Positions 1-5,444 of a stretch of DNA of 5,444 nucleotides are shown here, one piece after another. A program made the position numbers and the translations under genes. This DNA comes from Rudaea sp. (GTDB lineage Bacteria > Pseudomonadota > Gammaproteobacteria > Xanthomonadales > Rhodanobacteraceae). The notes beneath the pieces were generated by a model, which saw only the letters and a list, made by a program, of their open reading frames with translations, was not told the origin of the DNA and made no database searches. Position 1 is the stretch's first letter; each line of letters begins with the position of its first letter. Location: assembly GCA_025934455.1 (NCBI GenBank), contig JAICYA010000160.1, positions 1 through 5,444 of the forward strand, in the 5' to 3' direction.

Positions 1-836
1 CCACCGCGCGGCTGTCGGAGAAGAGTTTCCGCGGGTACGGCCCGGTGCGACCGCTGGCGAAGAGCGCGCTGGCCAGTGCGCGCTACGTCGCCGCGCAATC
101 GGCGACCGACGCGGGCCGCCTGCGCGATCTCGGCGCCGAGCCGGAGCGGCTGGGGATTTTCGGCAATCTCAAGTACGACATGAGCGTGCCGGCGGAACTG
201 GGCGAGCAGGCGCGCCAGATGCGCGCGGCATGGGGCGCGCGGCGTCCGGTGTGGATCGCTGCCAGCACGCACGAGGGCGAGGAAGAGGCCGTGCTCGAGG
301 CGCACGCGGCGGTGCTGCACCATCTCCCGGATGCGCTGCTGCTGCTCGTGCCGCGGCATCCGGAGCGCTTCAAGCCGGTCGTGCAGGAATGCCGCGAGGC
401 GGGCTTTGCAACGCGCACGCGCAGCGAGGAACGCATGGCGGCGTCGGACACGCAGTGTTTCGTCGTCGATACGCTGGGCGAGTTGCTGCGCTTCTATGCG
501 GCGGCCGACGTCGCCTTCGTCGGCGGCTCATTGGTGCCGATTGGCGGGCACAACGTACTGGAACCGGCAGCCCTGTCGGTACCGGTGGTGGTGGGTCCGC
601 AGACCTTCAATTTCGTGGAAATCACGGCGAACCTGATCGACGCTGGTGCGGCGCTGCGCGTCGCCGATGCGAAAGAACTCGGCGTCACCGTGATCGAGTT
701 GCTGACCGACGCGCCCAAGCGCAAACGCCTGGGCGCCGCCGCGCGCGTGGCGTTCGAGCGCGAACAAGGCGGCGTGCTGCGTACCCTGGAAATCGTCGAA
801 AAAGTACTCGACGCGCCGCCGCCCAATTCGAATTGA
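1..836 (+). CDS. waaA: 3-deoxy-D-manno-octulosonic acid (Kdo) transferase, 5' end missing
   Basis: WaaA (KdtA) transfers Kdo from CMP-Kdo onto lipid A precursor at the cytoplasmic face of the inner membrane, starting the LPS inner core. The first complete codon is at base 3 and the frame is open to TGA at 834-836, giving 277 residues of a family that is usually about 420-430 aa; the N-terminal acceptor-side domain lies mostly outside. Visible family motifs: ARLSEKSFRGY at the very start, GNLKYD (162-179), ASTHEGEE (261-284), VPRHPERF (348-371), and the nucleotide-sugar binding stretch GGSLVPIGGHNVLEPA (522-572) followed by VVVGPQTFNF. The GTG at 45 is an internal Val codon, not a start, because conserved WaaA sequence continues upstream of it. 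The gene converges on tolC with 61 bp between the stops. Whether it adds one or two Kdo residues cannot be read from the sequence. Confidence 0.95.
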   Translation, partial: TARLSEKSFRGYGPVRPLAKSALASARYVAAQSATDAGRLRDLGAEPERLGIFGNLKYDMSVPAELGEQARQMRAAWGARRPVWIAASTHEGEEEAVLEAHAAVLHHLPDALLLLVPRHPERFKPVVQECREAGFATRTRSEERMAASDTQCFVVDTLGELLRFYAAADVAFVGGSLVPIGGHNVLEPAALSVPVVVGPQTFNFVEITANLIDAGAALRVADAKELGVTVIELLTDAPKRKRLGAAARVAFEREQGGVLRTLEIVEKVLDAPPPNSN

Positions 837-897
837 AGAACCTGCGAAGAACCGTCGCGAGCGATGGCCTCTCGGTCGAGCAGGTTATGCACGGGCT

Positions 898-2286
898 CTA
901 CTGCAGCAGGGAATTCACCGCTTCCACATCCTTGATCGACACCTCGCCGGCCGCCTGCTTGAGCTGCAGGCCACTGAGCACGAACTGATGCCGTGCGAGT
1001 GAGTAGGCGCTTTGTGCCTGGAACACCGCTTGCTGTGCGAGCAGCACGTTGACGATGGTCTGGGTACCGACCTCGAAGCCGGCTTCCGTGGCCTCCAGCG
1101 ATTTTTCGGCCGAAGCCACGGCCTGCTTGTTCGCCTCCACTTCGCTGATGCCGGCGAGCACCGCGCGATAGGCGTTGCGGGTGCCGGCAACGATGGTGCG
1201 CCGGGTCGATTCGAGCTGATCCTGCGCCGCATCGCGCTGGAACAGCGCCTGGCGCACCTGCGAATGCACCAGTCCGCCGGTGAACAGCGGCACGTTCAAG
1301 GTGACGCCGATCGTGGTGTCGCCGGACCAGGCGTTGCCCGGGGAGTTTACGTTGAGGCCGGCGAAGTTGCTGCTGCGCGAGCCCCAGGAGGGCGTATCGG
1401 TGCGTACCAGCGAAGCGGACAGGGTGGGCAGATGGCCGGCGCGCGAGGCCGAGACGTTATCCTGCGCGGCGTTGAGCGAAAACTGCGACGACGTCAGAAC
1501 CGGGCTTTGCTTCAGCGCCAGGTCGACCCAAGCCTGCAGATTGTCGGGGCTGGGTTTGTCCAGCGGCAGCTCGTCGCGCAATTTCTTCAGGTCGCCGAAA
1601 TCCTTGCCGGTGATCTGCGCCACCGTCTCGCGCGCGGTATCGACGCCGTTCTGCGCCTGGATCGTCTGTGCCCTGGCGGAGTCGTAGTTGGCCCGCGCCT
1701 GCTGTACGTCGGTGATTGCCGACAAACCGACCTTGAAGCGCTGCTCTGCCTGGTCGAGTTGCTTGGCCAGCGCCTTCTCGTTGGATTTGGCGAAGGTGAG
1801 CTGGTCGTCGGCGGTGAGAACGCCGAAATAGGCCGCCGCCGTGCGCACGATCAGATCCTGCACCGCGGCGTCGTAGTTCGCGTCGGCGCTGCGTGCGTTC
1901 GCGCGTGCGCCGCGCAGGCGCGAAATGTTGCCCCAGTTGAACAGGCTTTGGGTCAGCGTGGCCTGCGCCGCGCGCGAGCGACCGTTGTCGCTGCCCACTA
2001 GCGGTACCAACGCGTAATTGCCGGTGCCGGTCGGTTGCAGGCTGATGCTGGAACTGCGGCTGTCACTGTGGGCATAGCTGAGGCCGGCACCGAGTTGCGG
2101 AAGCAGCGGCGCGCGCGCGATGCCGACGCCGGCGTCGGAGGCGCCCTTGTTCGCATCCGCCGTGGCCAGAATCGGATCGGCTTGCTGCGCCTGCTGGTAG
2201 ATTTGCATCAGGTCCTCGGCACAGACGGAGGTAGCGACTGTGCCAAGACCCAGCGCCAGCAGCGCCAACTTGATATTTGTATACAT
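898..2286 (-). CDS. tolC: TolC-family outer membrane efflux channel
   Basis: 462-aa outer membrane channel protein of the TolC family. As a trimer it forms a beta-barrel plus periplasmic alpha-helical tunnel serving RND-type drug efflux pumps and type I secretion. A signal peptide is seen at residues 1-23 (basic start, hydrophobic LALLALGLG, likely cut after SVCA). The two OEP repeats typical of TolC are visible: the first ends in RFKVGLSAITDVQQARANY (about 183-201) and ITGKDFG, the second in GFEVGTQTIVNVLLAQQAVF (about 403-422) and LQLKQAAG. Long Ala/Gln-rich amphipathic helices lie between. The ATG at 2284-2286 is chosen because AAGGA (2296-2300) lies 9 nt upstream and the signal peptide follows at once; the frame stays open back to 2532, but that extension is antisense-like and overlaps pcm. 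Stop is TAG. The gene sits 34 bp downstream of the Pcm-like gene on the same strand, so co-transcription is likely. Its partner pump is not in the window. Confidence 0.95.
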   Translation of the reverse strand: MYTNIKLALLALGLGTVATSVCAEDLMQIYQQAQQADPILATADANKGASDAGVGIARAPLLPQLGAGLSYAHSDSRSSSISLQPTGTGNYALVPLVGSDNGRSRAAQATLTQSLFNWGNISRLRGARANARSADANYDAAVQDLIVRTAAAYFGVLTADDQLTFAKSNEKALAKQLDQAEQRFKVGLSAITDVQQARANYDSARAQTIQAQNGVDTARETVAQITGKDFGDLKKLRDELPLDKPSPDNLQAWVDLALKQSPVLTSSQFSLNAAQDNVSASRAGHLPTLSASLVRTDTPSWGSRSSNFAGLNVNSPGNAWSGDTTIGVTLNVPLFTGGLVHSQVRQALFQRDAAQDQLESTRRTIVAGTRNAYRAVLAGISEVEANKQAVASAEKSLEATEAGFEVGTQTIVNVLLAQQAVFQAQSAYSLARHQFVLSGLQLKQAAGEVSIKDVEAVNSLLQ

Positions 2287-2295
2287 TCTCACGTT

Positions 2296-2300
2296 TCCTT
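2296..2300 (-). promoter_or_regulatory. Ribosome binding site deciding the tolC start
   Basis: AAGGA on the minus strand, 9 nt before the ATG at 2286. It supports the 462-aa TolC start over the GTG two codons upstream and over the 82-residue longer open frame. Confidence 0.7.
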
Positions 2301-2320
2301 GGAAGTTGTTGGGCCGCCGC

Positions 2321-2980
2321 TCACAGCGAGAAACGTTGCGGCGGCTCGGCATGGCGCAAGTAGGGCAGATCGGTTTCGAACAGGGCCGTGGCGCCCCAGG
2401 CGCCCGCTCCGGCTTGTGTGTACAGGGTGGCGCTCTGCACCGGCGATCGTCCCGCGATGGCGAAGATGCGGCCGCCGGGCTTGATCCAGCCGTGCCAGTG
2501 TTGCGGCAATTCGAAGACGGCGCCAGTGACAACCATCACGTCGAACTGGCGCGCGGGCTTGTATCCGCGCACCGCTTCGGCGGTTTCGACTTGCGCGTTC
2601 GTGATGCCGGCTGCGCTCAGGCGTGCGTTTGCGGCGGCGGCGAAATCCGCATGCTGCTCGATGCCGACGATTGTGCCGGCGAGCTTGGCCAGGCAGGCAG
2701 TGAGGAATCCCGAGCCGGAGCCGATTTCGAGCACGCTCTCGCCGGGTTGCGGATCGAGGGCCTGCAAAACGCGGCCCTCGACCACGGGTTTCATCATGAC
2801 CTCGCCGTGGCCGAGCGGCAGGCACAGGTCGGCGAACGCGAGATTGCGCGCGGCCGCGGGGACGAAATCCTCGCGACGCACGGAACTGAGCACGTTCAGC
2901 ACGCGCTCGTCGAGGACGTCCCAGGGGCGCACCTGCTGGGCGATCATGTTGTGGCGGGCGAGTTCAACGTTCAGCGTCAT
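2321..2980 (-). CDS. Protein-L-isoaspartate O-methyltransferase family protein, Pcm-like
   Basis: 219-aa SAM-dependent methyltransferase of the Pcm (PCMT, COG2518) family. Canonical members methylate L-isoaspartyl residues in aged proteins in the cytosol to start their repair. Visible parts: an N-terminal segment HNMIAQQVRPWDVLDERVL (10-28) and VRREDFVPAAARNLAFAD (about 34-51) as in Pcm; SAM-binding motif I VLEIGSGSGFL (83-93); acidic post-I residue in GIEQ (106-109, Glu108); FDVMVVTGAV (146-155) and WIKPGGRIFAIAG (165-177) as later motifs. The family loop usually written LPIGxGQTISxP reads LPLGHGEVMMKP (54-65), so the normally conserved Ser is Met; isoaspartate activity is therefore not assured. 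The ATG at 2978-2980 has GGAA 9 nt upstream and starts at the conserved family N-terminus; an in-frame upstream ATG (3095-3097) lies beyond the promoter candidate and is unlikely. It is the first gene of a probable pcm-tolC operon and diverges from the TetR gene. Confidence 0.85.
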   Translation of the reverse strand: MTLNVELARHNMIAQQVRPWDVLDERVLNVLSSVRREDFVPAAARNLAFADLCLPLGHGEVMMKPVVEGRVLQALDPQPGESVLEIGSGSGFLTACLAKLAGTIVGIEQHADFAAAANARLSAAGITNAQVETAEAVRGYKPARQFDVMVVTGAVFELPQHWHGWIKPGGRIFAIAGRSPVQSATLYTQAGAGAWGATALFETDLPYLRHAEPPQRFSL

Positions 2981-2989
2981 GGTGCGTTG

Positions 2990-3083
2990 TTCCGGTGCCG
3001 AAAAGACTTGAAAGCATAGGGGTTGGCTGGGTTTCCGGCAATCGCAAGATCGCCCGGAACGCGCTGCTGCCGTAGTGCCGGAA
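2990..3083. repeat. Four CCGGAA repeats in the divergent tetR/pcm control region
   Basis: CCGGAA occurs on the minus strand at 2990-2995 and 3033-3038 and on the plus strand at 3054-3059 and 3078-3083. The middle two form an inverted repeat with 21 bp between centres, about two helical turns; the outer copies lie 43 and 24 bp away. Three of the four are preceded by GC or CC. The copy at 3033-3038 overlaps the pcm -35 candidate, and the copy at 2990-2995 overlaps the pcm ribosome binding site. These positions suit operator half-sites, possibly for the adjacent TetR protein, but no binding is shown. Confidence 0.35.
3013..3041 (-). promoter_or_regulatory. Candidate sigma-70 promoter for the pcm-tolC operon
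   Basis: On the minus strand, a -35-like TTGCCG (3036-3041, 4 of 6 consensus bases) and a -10-like TATGCT (3013-3018, 4 of 6) are separated by exactly 17 bp. A start near base 3006 would leave a leader of about 25 nt before the ATG. The -35 overlaps one of the CCGGAA repeats (3033-3038). The call is by eye only. Confidence 0.45.
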
Positions 3084-3129
3084 GTCATCCAAACCATTTT
3101 TTACGCGGGCGCATCGATCGCACACGCGG

Positions 3130-3158
3130 CTGAAAAACCCGTCCCGGCGAGGCATAAT
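3130..3158 (+). promoter_or_regulatory. Candidate sigma-70 promoter for the TetR gene
   Basis: CTGAAA (3130-3135, 4 of 6 matches to TTGACA) and CATAAT (3153-3158, 5 of 6 matches to TATAAT) are separated by 17 bp. A start near base 3165 would leave about 21 nt before the ATG at 3186. It faces away from the pcm promoter candidate. Confidence 0.5.
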
Positions 3159-3185
3159 GCGGCCTGGGATCCCTTGTCCAAGCCC

Positions 3186-3824
3186 ATGACGCGTCCAGCC
3201 GCCAAAACCGCAGGTCCAGGTCGACCGAAGGACCAGCAAAAGCGTGCCGCCATCCTCGATGCGGCCAAGCGCCTGTTCGTCGAGCGTGGCTACAACGCGA
3301 CCAGCATGGACGCGGTGGCCAGCGCCGCGAGCGTGTCCAAGCTGACGGTCTACAGTCATTTCGGCGACAAGGATGCGCTGTTCGCCGAGGCTGTGCGCTG
3401 CAAATGCGAGGAACAACTGCCCGCGCACATATTCACGGCCGACCTAAAAGGCCCACTGCGCGAACAGTTGCTGGAAATCGCACGTGCGTTTTTCGCCCTC
3501 GTCACCAGCGACGATGCGCTGGCCGTGCACCGCACCGTAATCGCGAACGTTCAGCAGACCCCGCAGCTCGGAGCGTTGTTCTGGGAAGCGGGCCCGGCGC
3601 GGGTGCAGGGCGCTTTCGATGCCTTCCTGCGCGAGGAAGTGGCGGCGGGCAAGCTCGACATCCCCGACACGCGCCGTGCCGCCACGCAGTTCTTCTGCCT
3701 GCTCAAGGGCGAATCGCACGCGCGCATGGAATTCGGCTGTTGCGCCGCGCTCAAGCGCCGCGAGGTCGACGAGCACATCGCGGCAACGGTGGACATGTTC
3801 CTGAGCGCCTACGGGCCGCGCTGA
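3186..3824 (+). CDS. TetR/AcrR-family transcriptional regulator with AefR-like C-terminal domain
   Basis: 212-aa cytoplasmic DNA-binding repressor of the TetR family. The N-terminal helix-turn-helix domain spans about residues 18-65, with the typical AAKRLFVERGYNATSMDAVA, then SVSKLTVYSHFGDKDALF containing the recognition helix. The C-terminal ligand/dimer domain resembles the AefR-like type (TetR_C_7): LAVHRTVIANVQQTPQLG (112-129), FWEAGPARV (132-140), then an Ala-rich helix ending LLKGES. Five cysteines (72, 74, 171, 185, 186) are notable. Start: ATG at 3186 lies 16 nt after GGGA; an in-frame TTG at 3174 lies only 4 nt after it, so the start could be four codons longer. The gene diverges from pcm-tolC across 205 bp, the usual layout for a TetR protein and its target, so control of that efflux unit and of itself is a reasonable inference. 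The ligand is unknown. Confidence 0.9.
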   Translation: MTRPAAKTAGPGRPKDQQKRAAILDAAKRLFVERGYNATSMDAVASAASVSKLTVYSHFGDKDALFAEAVRCKCEEQLPAHIFTADLKGPLREQLLEIARAFFALVTSDDALAVHRTVIANVQQTPQLGALFWEAGPARVQGAFDAFLREEVAAGKLDIPDTRRAATQFFCLLKGESHARMEFGCCAALKRREVDEHIAATVDMFLSAYGPR

Positions 3825-3833
3825 TGCGCGGCC
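3814..3833. terminator. Perfect 8-bp hairpin over the tetR stop, between convergent genes
   Basis: GGCCGCGC (3814-3821) is followed by the loop TGAT (3822-3825, holding the tetR stop codon TGA) and the exact complement GCGCGGCC (3826-3833). It fills the 10-bp gap between tetR and the DUF3016 gene, whose stop begins at 3837. No T-run follows on either strand, so it is not a canonical intrinsic terminator. It could slow polymerase or protect 3' ends of both transcripts, or simply reflect GC-rich coding. Confidence 0.4.
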
Positions 3834-3834
3834 G

Positions 3835-4356
3835 TCACTCGCCGCGGCCGAATTCCGCGCCCAACCAATTGCCGATCATGCGCTTGTCGTAACGCAGCGG
3901 GTCATTGTCGTTCGGCAGTCCGCGCTGCAGGTAGGCGAGGTCGCGCAGTTTGGCCGAGCCTTCGCGTATGGTCTTGCCGCTGGCGTCGGTCAGGCGGAAG
4001 TGCAGGCTGATGCGCGGCGGATAGAGGTCTTTCAGGATGCGCACGTCCTGCATGTCGACGCCGCGCCAAGGCTCGTAGTCGCCGGCCAGCTTGATGTCGT
4101 CGATGGTCACGACCAGCCGTTGTCCTGCCGGCAACAGACGCTCGGCGCGCCGGCGCAGGTAATCGCCCAGCGCCTTCTGCCATTGCGCCGGTTCCATATA
4201 GCCGCGATGAGACGGATTATGCTTGACTTCGGTGAGCTGGTCGTTCGGCGCCCAGTTCACCTGGACCCTGGACGCGTCGGTGGCCTGGGCCATGGCCGAA
4301 GCGGCAAAAAGCAACAGCAGGGCCGGAACGAGACGCAAACACAATCGGGTTTTCAT
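3835..4356 (-). CDS. Secreted DUF3016-domain protein of unknown function
   Basis: 173-aa protein with a clear signal peptide (MKTRLCLRLV, hydrophobic PALLLLFAAS, likely cut after AMA at residue 23), so probably periplasmic. The mature part matches my recollection of DUF3016: VQVNWAPNDQLTEVKHN (31-47), the LPAGQRLVVTIDDIKLAGDY block (75-94), DVRILKDLYPPRISLHFRL (104-122), and DLAYLQRG near the end. The alternation of short hydrophobic stretches suggests a mostly beta fold; no catalytic motif or cysteine pair is evident in the mature part. The ATG at 4354-4356 is supported by GGAG (4363-4366) 6 nt upstream and by the signal peptide directly following. It converges with tetR and diverges from thiC, so it is likely a single-gene transcript. 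I do not know its function and the neighbours do not reveal it. Confidence 0.85.
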   Translation of the reverse strand: MKTRLCLRLVPALLLLFAASAMAQATDASRVQVNWAPNDQLTEVKHNPSHRGYMEPAQWQKALGDYLRRRAERLLPAGQRLVVTIDDIKLAGDYEPWRGVDMQDVRILKDLYPPRISLHFRLTDASGKTIREGSAKLRDLAYLQRGLPNDNDPLRYDKRMIGNWLGAEFGRGE

Positions 4357-4378
4357 GGATGTCTCCGCAGTCGCACAG

Positions 4379-4408
4379 GATAATAGACGTTGTATCGTGA
4401 AGTTTCGT
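4379..4408 (-). promoter_or_regulatory. Candidate promoter of the DUF3016 gene
   Basis: The minus strand carries TATTAT (4380-4385, 5 of 6 matches to the -10 consensus). The -35 position 17 bp away (4403-4408) reads ACGAAA, only 3 of 6. Transcription would begin near base 4373, giving a leader of about 17 nt that includes the GGAG site. The same bases read GATAAT (4379-4384) on the plus strand, towards thiC. Confidence 0.4.
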
Positions 4409-4453
4409 CGCGCCAGTGCTCGCTTGTCGTCCCGCTTCGTGATTCAATGACGC

Positions 4454-4539
4454 CTTGAAGCGGGGGTGCTCCGGCTTGCCGGCGCTGAGACTTGACCCTT
4501 CGTACCTGATCCGGACAATTCCGGCGTAGGAAGTCTTCG
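4454..4539 (+). ncRNA. TPP riboswitch (THI element) aptamer in the thiC leader
   Basis: This RNA binds thiamin pyrophosphate and shuts down thiC expression when the cofactor is abundant. Seen in order: P1 5' strand TGAAG (4456-4460); GGGGTGC (4463-4469), the conserved P2 start; a P3 hairpin CCGG/CCGG (4471-4474 with 4479-4482, loop CTTG); the pyrimidine-sensing CTGAGA (4485-4490); ACCC (4495-4498) closing P2 against GGGT (4464-4467); ACCTGATCCGG (4504-4514) and a P5 hairpin CCGG/CCGG (4511-4514 with 4521-4524); GCGTAGGAA (4524-4532); P1 3' strand CTTCG (4535-4539). The AGGGA of the usual 3' consensus reads AGGA here, one G short, as far as I recall the family. Its position 51 nt before the thiC start fits a leader element. 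Confidence 0.93.
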
Positions 4540-4542
4540 TGG

Positions 4543-4590
4543 CCTCGCTTCGTCCACCGCGCCAACGCGCGATCCATGCAGGACGAACCG
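4543..4590 (+). promoter_or_regulatory. Candidate riboswitch expression platform that hides the thiC ribosome binding site
   Basis: TTCGTCC (4549-4555) is the exact complement of GGACGAA (4581-4587), which contains the thiC Shine-Dalgarno core; a small CGCG/CGCG hairpin (4558-4561 with 4566-4569) lies inside. Competing with it, CCTCGCTTCG (4543-4552) can pair with TGAAGCGGGG (4456-4465), the 5' strands of P1 and P2, with two G-U wobbles. So the aptamer-bound state would leave TTCGTCC free to mask the ribosome site, and the unbound state would capture it. There is no T-run, which argues for translational rather than termination control. This is read by eye, without energies. Confidence 0.5.
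4580..4584 (+). promoter_or_regulatory. Ribosome binding site deciding the thiC start
   Basis: AGGAC lies 7 nt before ATG 4591 when measured from the AGGA core. The earlier in-frame ATG at 4576 overlaps it and has no site of its own, so 4591 is preferred. Confidence 0.7.

Positions 4591-5444
<854 letters not shown>

Noticed and set aside
852..867. Small hairpin between the convergent waaA and tolC ends (CCGTCG with CGATGG, loop CGAG)
   Set aside because: The 6-bp stem includes a G-U pair and has no T-run on either side, so it is too weak to call a terminator.
230..988. 252-codon plus-strand frame overlapping waaA and the end of tolC
   Set aside because: It is out of frame with conserved WaaA motifs, is low-complexity Arg/Ala/Gly, and runs into the tolC 3' end on the opposite strand.
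1012..2001. 329-codon open frame on the plus strand inside tolC
   Set aside because: It is the mirror frame of a well-supported TolC gene; its Arg/Gly/Ala-rich sequence has no domain features and no ribosome site was evident.
2123..2138. Perfect 16-bp palindrome CCGACGCC/GGCGTCGG, next to a GCGCGCGCGC run
   Set aside because: It lies inside tolC and encodes ordinary residues of the N-terminal helical part (DAGVG region); GC-rich coding explains it and nothing marks it as a regulatory site.
2287..2532. 82-residue N-terminal extension of TolC from ATG 2532
   Set aside because: It overlaps the Pcm-like gene in another frame, lacks a signal peptide, and the ATG at 2286 has a good ribosome site followed by a proper signal sequence.
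4424..4448. TTGTCG (4424-4429) with TTCAAT (4443-4448) as a thiC promoter directly before the riboswitch
   Set aside because: The spacing is only 13 bp, too short for a sigma-70 promoter, and no better -35 fits TTCAAT.

Overview
The window looks like a stretch of chromosome from a high-GC gammaproteobacterium of the Xanthomonadales (Xanthomonadaceae/Rhodanobacteraceae type). I infer this from recalled protein similarity and from the gene set: LPS Kdo transferase, TolC, a Pcm-like methyltransferase, a TetR regulator with an AefR-type C-terminus, a DUF3016 protein and a riboswitch-led thiC. No database search was possible. No phage, insertion sequence, CRISPR or tRNA signal is visible, and codon use is fairly uniform except for one small patch in thiC.

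Layout, left to right. (1) Bases 1-836, + strand: the C-terminal two thirds of waaA, whose 5' end lies outside. (2) Bases 898-2286, - strand: tolC, convergent with waaA. (3) Bases 2321-2980, - strand: a Pcm-family methyltransferase gene 34 bp upstream of tolC, so the two probably form a pcm-tolC operon. (4) Bases 2981-3185: a divergent control region with a good promoter candidate in each direction and four copies of CCGGAA. (5) Bases 3186-3824, + strand: a TetR-family regulator, a plausible controller of the divergent pcm-tolC unit. (6) Bases 3835-4356, - strand: a secreted DUF3016 protein, convergent with tetR across a 10-bp gap; a perfect 8-bp hairpin holds the tetR stop codon in its loop. 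(7) Bases 4357-4590: a divergent intergenic region with a thiamin pyrophosphate (TPP) riboswitch at about 4454-4539 and, downstream, complementary segments that can be drawn as a translational on/off switch. (8) Bases 4591-5444, + strand: thiC (pyrimidine branch of thiamin synthesis), running off the right edge.

The most striking point is in thiC. The reading frame is interrupted by an in-frame TAA at 5161-5163, where the family has a Glu codon (GAA), yet the same frame continues with excellent ThiC sequence to the window edge. A few unusual codons and one further unexpected residue sit just before the stop. This is either a very recent nonsense mutation, which would make the strain unable to build the thiamin pyrimidine by this route, or a local sequence error. 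The other points of interest are the candidate operator array between tetR and pcm-tolC, the non-canonical active-site motif of the Pcm-like protein, and the detailed wiring proposed for the riboswitch. I see no evidence of a wholly new multi-gene system here.
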